The position numbers were made by a program, and so were the translations under genes. Below, one piece after another: positions 58,784-64,000 of a DNA stretch of 64,000 nucleotides. This DNA is from Candidatus Avimonas narfae. GTDB taxonomy: Bacteria; Bacillota; Clostridia; Oscillospirales; Acutalibacteraceae. The notes below the pieces were generated by a model that searched no databases, was not told where the DNA came from, and saw only the letters and a program-made list of their open reading frames with translations. Where the stretch lies: contig CAJFNR010000017.1 of NCBI GenBank assembly GCA_904395335.1, forward strand, positions 1 to 64,000, in the 5' to 3' direction. Positions within the stretch are counted from its first letter, which is position 1. Each line of letters starts with the position of its first letter.

Positions 58784-60877
58784 TTACGCGGGAACAAAGG
58801 AAATGCGCCCGGAAGAAATATCACAAGCCGCCACCAGTACCTCGATTTCCTCCCCAATGGTATAGCAGGGACGGCCCCTGCGGTCGGTCAGCGAGGCCAC
58901 ACCATCGTAGGTGAGTTCGGATTCCGGCAGACTTTCGAGACGGACCATTCCTTCCACTGTATTGGGCAGCTCCACAAACATGCCATTTTCCGAAAGAGAG
59001 CTGATAATCCCGCTAAACGTACGGCCGATATAGGCCGACATATATTCCGCTTTATAACAGGCCTCGCAGCTCCGCTCCGCATTCAGCGCACGGATTTCGC
59101 AGGAGGTCGCGCTTGAGGCGGCCTCCCGAACAAAATCGTCATACCGGCCGTGAAGGGCCTTGGAGCCGGAACCGGCCAAATAATCGGACAGGATGCGGTG
59201 GATACACAGATCGGGATAACGGCGAATCGGAGAGGTAAAGTGGCAGTAATCGCTGAGCCCCAGCCCGTAATGTCCCACCGGTTCCCCATCGTAACGGGCC
59301 TTGGCCATACACCGCAGAAGGCGGCTGGAAATCAGACGGGCAAACCGGGTATCCTTGGCCGCTTCCATTAGAGCCTGCGGAAGAGGCCGTCGGTTGTTTT
59401 CGGCAGGGGTGATCCCCAGCGACCGCGCAGACTGAACCAACTCCTGCAGCTTTTCCCCGTCCGGATTTTCATGAATACGGTATACGAAGGGCAGCTTTTT
59501 TTCCCGCGCCAGCTGTGCTACGGCAGAATTAGCCGTGATCATGAACTGTTCGATCAACTCCTCCGCTTCTCCGCTGATTCGGGAATACAGGGCGACAGGT
59601 GCCCCTTCCTCATTGAGGACAAAGCGCGCTTCCGTACTGGCAAAATCAATGGTCCCCCGCTTTACAGCGTTCTGTTTTAGCTTACGGGCCAGCGAACGCA
59701 TGGAACGCAGGGTGGTCAGCGCCTCCCGGTATTTTTCGCGGATCTCCTTCCCCGCCGTGCCGTCAAACAGTTCGTTTACCTCCCGGTAGACTCCGCGGAT
59801 GCGGGAACGGATCACCGATTTGGTCACACGAACATCTAGGCATTTCCCCGATTTGCTCAGCGTCATCAGGGCGGACAACGTCAGCTTGTCCTCCCCGGGA
59901 TGCAGGGAACAGGCGCCGTTGGACAGCGCCTCCGGCAGCATGGGAATCACCCGGTCGGCAAAATACACCGAGGTTCCCCGACGCCTTGCTTCGGCATCCA
60001 GTGCTGACCCGGCACGGACATAATGGGATACGTCGGCGATATGGACGCCCAGAATCCATCCGGTCTCGGTTTTCTCAAGCGATACGGCATCGTCCAGATC
60101 CTTGGCATCCTCGCCATCAATGGTAAAAATAAGCCGGTCCCGAAAATCCTCCCGTCCCTCCAAACTGTCCCGACGCGCAGCGGATTCCTTCGCCTCCCGC
60201 TGAACCTCCTCGCTGAATACGCAGGGAATTCCCATGCTGTCGATCAGCGAATCGGCGCACACCCGCGCGGAATCGGCGGAACCATAGACCGTCAGCAACT
60301 CCGCCAACGCTCTCTCCTGCTTGTCCAGGCGGACCAAAAAACGCACCTTATCCCCGGGACAGGCGCTCCCCACCGACGAACGTTTTACCGGAAGAGGATA
60401 CCGGATGGAACGATCCGCCATCACCTGAAAGCTTTTATCCTGGTCCTGTATCAGCTTACCGGTAAAGAGATGATCTCCTCCCTCGAGGATTTTCAGGATC
60501 CGTCCACTGGGCCCGCGTTTGTCCCCCTCATCCACATGGACCAGTACGCGATCCCCCGGAAGAGCGCCCCGCAGCGCCTTGCCGGGAACAAAGCAGTCCT
60601 CCGCCGTGTCCTCCAGGCGAACGAAAGCAAAACCGGAGGAAAGGGACAGTAGCACTGCCGGGCGGCCTACCGCTTCCTCCGACAGCCTGAGCTTACCTTT
60701 TTTTGTCCGCACAAGCATACCGTCCAACTCCATCTGTTGCAGCTGGAGCAGCACCGCCGGGCGTTCCCCGCGCTTTACCTTCAGCATCCCCAAGAGCGCG
60801 TCCACGGAAAGGGAACGCTGCTCCTTATCCAGTCGGCGGATGATTTTCTTTTTCCAGTCCACTGAGCGTTGTCCCAT
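58784..60877 (-). CDS. rnr: Ribonuclease R
   Basis: RNase R is a 3'-5' processive exoribonuclease. In order it has an N-terminal winged-helix region (about 1-70), cold-shock-type OB folds (to about 230), the RNB catalytic domain with IDGEDAKDLDDAVSLE carrying the catalytic Asp residues, and an S1 domain (from about 610, GIISSLSENGMFVEL). The 697-residue length is short because the usual basic C-terminal tail is missing. It lies downstream of secG, as in many Firmicutes, where smpB often follows; smpB is not here. Confidence 0.93.
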   Translation of the reverse strand: MGQRSVDWKKKIIRRLDKEQRSLSVDALLGMLKVKRGERPAVLLQLQQMELDGMLVRTKKGKLRLSEEAVGRPAVLLSLSSGFAFVRLEDTAEDCFVPGKALRGALPGDRVLVHVDEGDKRGPSGRILKILEGGDHLFTGKLIQDQDKSFQVMADRSIRYPLPVKRSSVGSACPGDKVRFLVRLDKQERALAELLTVYGSADSARVCADSLIDSMGIPCVFSEEVQREAKESAARRDSLEGREDFRDRLIFTIDGEDAKDLDDAVSLEKTETGWILGVHIADVSHYVRAGSALDAEARRRGTSVYFADRVIPMLPEALSNGACSLHPGEDKLTLSALMTLSKSGKCLDVRVTKSVIRSRIRGVYREVNELFDGTAGKEIREKYREALTTLRSMRSLARKLKQNAVKRGTIDFASTEARFVLNEEGAPVALYSRISGEAEELIEQFMITANSAVAQLAREKKLPFVYRIHENPDGEKLQELVQSARSLGITPAENNRRPLPQALMEAAKDTRFARLISSRLLRCMAKARYDGEPVGHYGLGLSDYCHFTSPIRRYPDLCIHRILSDYLAGSGSKALHGRYDDFVREAASSATSCEIRALNAERSCEACYKAEYMSAYIGRTFSGIISSLSENGMFVELPNTVEGMVRLESLPESELTYDGVASLTDRRGRPCYTIGEEIEVLVAACDISSGRISFVPA

Positions 60878-60908
60878 AGTGTTGTTCCTTTCCTCCCCGC
60901 CGGGATAA

Positions 60909-60941
60909 AAAAAGCGCCCCGCAGTCAGCAGGGCGCTTTTT
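60909..60941 (-). terminator. Terminator between secG and rnr
   Basis: AAAAAGCGCCC (60909-60919) pairs with GGGCGCTTTTT (60931-60941), and seven T residues follow on the minus strand. Some read-through is needed for secG-rnr co-transcription. Confidence 0.85.
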
Positions 60942-60949
60942 GTGTTTCA

Positions 60950-61201
60950 TCAATTGCCGAGGAATTTGGTGATCAACATCCCGGCAAATACCAACACAAA
61001 AAAGGTGATGGAAATGACCTTGGTCCATTTGGCCAGCAAAGCATCCACCGTCCGGGCCCTTCCCTTATCCAGGAAGGAATCGGCAGCGCCCGAAATTGCA
61101 CCCAAATTGGCCTGTCGTCCCTCCTGCAGCAGAACGACGCAGATAATCAGTAAAGAAAAAATGATCAGCACCACGCCGATAATGATTTCCCAGACACTCA
61201 T
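60950..61201 (-). CDS. secG: Preprotein translocase subunit SecG
   Basis: SecG is the small membrane subunit of the SecYEG channel. The 83-residue protein has two hydrophobic helices (WEIIIGVVLIIFSLLIICVVLL, cited in part; and ISITFFVLVFAGMLI) separated by the conserved QEGRQANLGAISGAADSF loop. The ATG at 61201 has GGAGGG 8 nt upstream; the frame is open to 61216. Confidence 0.93.
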   Translation of the reverse strand: MSVWEIIIGVVLIIFSLLIICVVLLQEGRQANLGAISGAADSFLDKGRARTVDALLAKWTKVISITFFVLVFAGMLITKFLGN

Positions 61202-61370
61202 TCCATGACCCTCCATCTAGTCTAACTCACAAATACCATATTATACTACCACACCCCTTGTCCGATTGCAAGCAGGAATTTGCGCAAAAGCAAAAAGGCG
61301 CGGATATTTTGCAAAAACGGGGATATGCTAGATATCGGCGGCGGATACATCGCTTGCGTTTGCTGTAACT

Positions 61371-61413
61371 GCTGCCGGAACCGCTATCGAACGGGTCACT
61401 CCTGTCCGGCAGC
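61371..61413. repeat. Inverted repeat downstream of parC
   Basis: GCTGCCGGA (61371-61379) pairs with TCCGGCAGC (61405-61413); on the plus strand a T-rich sequence (GGTTTTCTTTT) follows. Its terminator-like polarity is opposite to the flanking genes. No gene was seen in 61217-61425. Confidence 0.5.
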
Positions 61414-61425
61414 GGTTTTCTTTTG

Positions 61426-63672
61426 TCAGGTCAGCGTGAGCTGTTCTCCCACATCCTCCGCACTGGGCATGGCGCCGGCGGCCGGCAGGGTTTTGGTGCG
61501 GTAGCGGTTGGGCTTGGCCACCATTCCCTCTTCAAACAGCTCCACCCTCTCCAGACGGTGGCTGCCTTTGAGCGTCATAACCTGCACCCCCTGGGTGTTG
61601 CGGGTGGTCTTGATCGAAACAGCGCCGGTATGCATCAGCAGGCGGCGTCCCGAGGTGGAGGTCAGCAGAAATTCTGTATCCTCCGTGATGTGTACAATAG
61701 CCACCACCGGAGATTTGTCGGAATACGCCCCCACCAGGCGGCGGCGGTTGGTCTTGGTGGCGTAGGCGGACAGCTCCACCTTGGCCGCCTTCCCGTTTTC
61801 AAAGAAGAAAACCAGCATCCCGCTGTAATCCGCTGTCACCACCATATGGAAGGCGGTTTCCCCCTCCTCAAAGCCCAACTTGCCGGCGACATAGTCCCCC
61901 ATGACACTGGCCTTGGTATCCGGAAAATCACTGGCCTTCGCCTTATATACCGTCCCCTGGGCCGTGAAGAACAGCAGATCCTTGGCATTGGAGGATTCCA
62001 CCGTCTGGATGATCCGGTCCCTCTCCTTCAGCTTCTGCTCACCGCTCATGCGCAGCGACTGAGGCGTGATTTTTTTGAAATATCCCTCCGCTGTAAAAAA
62101 GAAAGTGCATGGATAATCCGGAACCTCTTCCTTTTCCTCCTCGCTGAATTCCGTCATCTCGGAGGCATAGAGCAGCTGACTGCGGCGAGGCTGGCCGTAT
62201 TTCTTGCTGATCTCCCGCAATTCATCGACAATAATCCCCCGCACGCGGGCGGCGCTGCCGAGGATTTCTTCCATCTCGCGGATGTCGCTCTCCAGCTTGC
62301 CAATTTCCTCCGTGCGCTTGAGGATGTATTCCCGGTTCAGATGGCGCAGGCGGATCTCCGCCACATATTCGGCCTGGATCTCATCGATGCCGAAACCGAT
62401 CATCAAATTGGGAACCACCTCCGACTCCTCGTCGGTGGAACGGATGATCCGGATGGCCTTATCGATATCCAGCAGGATTTTTGAAAGCCCCTGCAGCAGA
62501 TGCAGCTTGTCCTTGGCGCGGCTCAGGTCAAAATACACCCGGCGCCGGACGCATTCCATGCGGAAGGCGGTCCACTCCTCCAGAATTTCCCGCACCCCCA
62601 TCACCCGGGGCACCCCTACGATCAGGATATTAAAATTGCAGGAGAAGGTATCCTCCAGCGGCGTCATGGCGAACAGTTTGTTCATCAGGCGGTCGGGATC
62701 CACGCCGCGTTTTAGATCAATGGTGATCTTCAGGCCGTTCAGGCCAATCTCGTTACGGACATCGGAGATTTCCCGCACCTTTCCATTTTTCACCAGTTCC
62801 GTCATCTTTTTTATGATCGCTTCCACCGTCGTCGTGGGAGGAATCTGAGTGATATCGATGCAGTTTGCCGCCTTGTCGTAGGAATAAACGGAGCGGACCC
62901 TGACCCCTCCCCGCCCGGTACTGTAGATTTTTTCCATCTCCTCGCGCCGGTAGACAATGAGGCCACCGCCGGGAAAATCCGGCGCTTTCAGGGTATCGGA
63001 AATATCGTGCTCCGGGTCCTTCATCAGGGCAATGGCGGTATCGCACACCTCCTGAAGGTTGAAGGAACAGATGGAACTGGCCATCCCCACGGCGATGCCC
63101 ACGTTGTTGTTGACCAGGATGGAGGGAAAGCTCACCGGCAGCAGGGTAGGCTCCTTCATAGTAGAATCGTAGTTGTCTATGAAATCCACGGTGTCCCGGT
63201 CGATATCGCGGAACAGCTCCGCCGCGATAGGATCCAGCTTGGCCTCGGTATACCGGGAAGCGGCGTATTCCATGTCGCTGGAATACGCCCGGCCGAAGTT
63301 GCCTTTGGAATCCACATAAGGGTGCAGCAATGCCTGATATCCCCGGGACAGACGCACCATGGTCTCGTAAATTGCCGCGTCGCCGTGGGGGTTCAGCTTC
63401 ATGGTAGCCCCAACAATGTTGGCGGATTTGGTTCGGGCGCCAGTGAGCAGACCCATCTTGTACATGGTGTACAGCAGCTTGCGGTGGGACGGCTTGAAAC
63501 CGTCGATTTCCGGGATGGCCCGGGACAGGATGACGGTCATCACATAGGGCATATAATTGGTTTCCAGCGTATCGGTGATGCGCTGGCTTTCCACTAGGCC
63601 GGCGCCGGCGATATGGGTGTTGTCCGGCAGCTTATCGATCACTTCCGTGGTGCGTTTTGTTTTTTTTGCCAT
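61426..63672 (-). CDS. DNA topoisomerase IV / gyrase subunit A (ParC-like)
   Basis: This subunit makes the double-strand break in type IIA topoisomerases. The N-terminal winged helix holds the catalytic Tyr in AASRYTEAKL near residue 137. Upstream are FKPSHRKLLYTMYKMG and the quinolone-region sequence, and GVPRVMGVREILEEW begins the tower. The C-terminal domain is a shorter-than-GyrA beta-pinwheel without a clear GyrA box, which favours ParC. The length is 748. It follows the parE/gyrB-type gene by 44 nt. Confidence 0.88.
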   Translation of the reverse strand: MAKKTKRTTEVIDKLPDNTHIAGAGLVESQRITDTLETNYMPYVMTVILSRAIPEIDGFKPSHRKLLYTMYKMGLLTGARTKSANIVGATMKLNPHGDAAIYETMVRLSRGYQALLHPYVDSKGNFGRAYSSDMEYAASRYTEAKLDPIAAELFRDIDRDTVDFIDNYDSTMKEPTLLPVSFPSILVNNNVGIAVGMASSICSFNLQEVCDTAIALMKDPEHDISDTLKAPDFPGGGLIVYRREEMEKIYSTGRGGVRVRSVYSYDKAANCIDITQIPPTTTVEAIIKKMTELVKNGKVREISDVRNEIGLNGLKITIDLKRGVDPDRLMNKLFAMTPLEDTFSCNFNILIVGVPRVMGVREILEEWTAFRMECVRRRVYFDLSRAKDKLHLLQGLSKILLDIDKAIRIIRSTDEESEVVPNLMIGFGIDEIQAEYVAEIRLRHLNREYILKRTEEIGKLESDIREMEEILGSAARVRGIIVDELREISKKYGQPRRSQLLYASEMTEFSEEEKEEVPDYPCTFFFTAEGYFKKITPQSLRMSGEQKLKERDRIIQTVESSNAKDLLFFTAQGTVYKAKASDFPDTKASVMGDYVAGKLGFEEGETAFHMVVTADYSGMLVFFFENGKAAKVELSAYATKTNRRRLVGAYSDKSPVVAIVHITEDTEFLLTSTSGRRLLMHTGAVSIKTTRNTQGVQVMTLKGSHRLERVELFEEGMVAKPNRYRTKTLPAAGAMPSAEDVGEQLTLT

Positions 63673-63716
63673 GTTGTCCCTCTTTTCCCCATGGGTCGTT
63701 TACATTTGAAGATTCC

Positions 63717-64000
63717 TCAGGACACGTCCGCCATTTCCAGATACAGGTTGCCCCGTTCGGCGATGAAGTCCTTGCGTCCGCTCAGGTCGTCGCCCAGCAG
63801 CACATCGAACATCCGGGCGGTGGCGGCCGCCTCCGACGGCTCCACCTTGACCAGCCGACGAGTGGCCGGGTTCATAGTGGTCAGGGACATCATGTCCGGG
63901 TCATTTTCTCCCAAGCCCTTGGACCGCTGAATGGTGTATTTGCTGCCGTCTATCTGGGCCAGAATATCGGTCTTCTCTCGGTCGTTATAGGCAAAATAGG
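63717..64000 (-). CDS. DNA topoisomerase IV / gyrase subunit B (ParE-like), C-terminal part
   Basis: Only the last 93 or so codons are in the window; the gene continues beyond base 64000. The toprim/C-terminal segment is clear: AYNDREKTDILAQ, RSKGLGENDPDMM, TTMNPATRRLVKV and the final LLGDDLSGRKDFIAER. KGLGE with the following TTMNP is diagnostic of GyrB/ParE. Its ATPase domain lies outside the window. It forms an operon with the parC-like gene. Confidence 0.9.
   Translation of the reverse strand, partial: YFAYNDREKTDILAQIDGSKYTIQRSKGLGENDPDMMSLTTMNPATRRLVKVEPSEAAATARMFDVLLGDDLSGRKDFIAERGNLYLEMADVS

Noticed and set aside
1..64000. CRISPR arrays, prophage and rRNA genes
   Set aside because: No regularly spaced repeats, phage structural genes or rRNA sequence were seen on either strand.

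Overview
The window is chromosomal DNA from a spore-forming, Gram-positive, low-oxygen bacterium of the class Clostridia, most likely Oscillospirales (Ruminococcaceae/Oscillospiraceae-like). The signs are the spoIIGA-sigE-sigG cluster followed by nrdR, a PolC-type replicase, a T-box leader on alaS, short-form HisG with HisZ, a reverse rubrerythrin beside a PerR-type regulator, and fairly GC-rich coding DNA with strong AGGAGG ribosome sites and TTGACA-17-TATAAT promoters. No rRNA, CRISPR array, prophage or intact insertion sequence was seen. One tRNA gene (Val, GAC) is present.

Layout. (1) 1-3190: two rRNA-methyltransferase-like genes and an AT-rich VOC gene. (2) 3339-9077: a self-contained fructose PTS operon, fruR-fruK-fruA-ptsH-ptsI, whose promoter lies in four phased 10-bp repeats and whose HPr has Arg instead of regulatory Ser46. 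(3) 14213-9076, minus strand: T-box-alaS-HIT-exonuclease-mscL-DUF2752. (4) 14270-15975: a rhomboid-like membrane protein and metA. (5) 21873-15985, minus strand: a TetR regulator, then a sugar catabolic operon (Gfo/Idh oxidoreductase, TIM-barrel isomerase, NagA-like deacetylase, ROK kinase, M20 peptidase). (6) 21945-30364: an SDR enzyme, a secreted SH3/C39-like protein, tRNA-Val, a large membrane-anchored surface protein, a RimK-like ATP-grasp enzyme, a CDF transporter, a HAD phosphatase with a long unexplained leader, and a small conserved-looking protein. (7) 36798-30401: a histidine operon hisZ-G-D-C-B-(A+I)-E with a hisA-hisI fusion and no hisH or hisF. (8) 51861-36897: the Firmicute cluster rpsB-tsf // pyrH-frr-uppS-cdsA-dxr-rseP-ispG-polC, split between tsf and pyrH by an oppositely oriented ECF sigma/anti-sigma pair and a candidate structured RNA. 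(9) 51933-55722: ymxH, spoIIGA, sigE, sigG and nrdR. (10) 55729-64000: small orphans, an isomerase, revRbr-perR, rnr, secG, parC and the 3' end of parE.

How it works together. Fructose enters as fructose-1-phosphate through FruA, energised by the locally encoded EI and HPr, and FruK converts it to fructose-1,6-bisphosphate under FruR. SpoIIGA should cleave pro-SigE in the mother cell, and SigG acts later in the forespore behind a hairpin that can mask its ribosome site. PerR and reverse rubrerythrin form a peroxide-defence unit behind a 7-1-7 PerR box.

The most interesting items are RNA or regulatory structures not explained by gene calls: mutually exclusive helices in the nrdR leader, the candidate RNA at 48112-48250, the leader before the HAD gene, the palindrome covering the his promoter -35 box, and the fruR operator array. 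The HisA-HisI fusion with missing IGP synthase genes is the most unusual protein-level observation. All gene functions are inferred from sequence recognition by eye; no database search was run.
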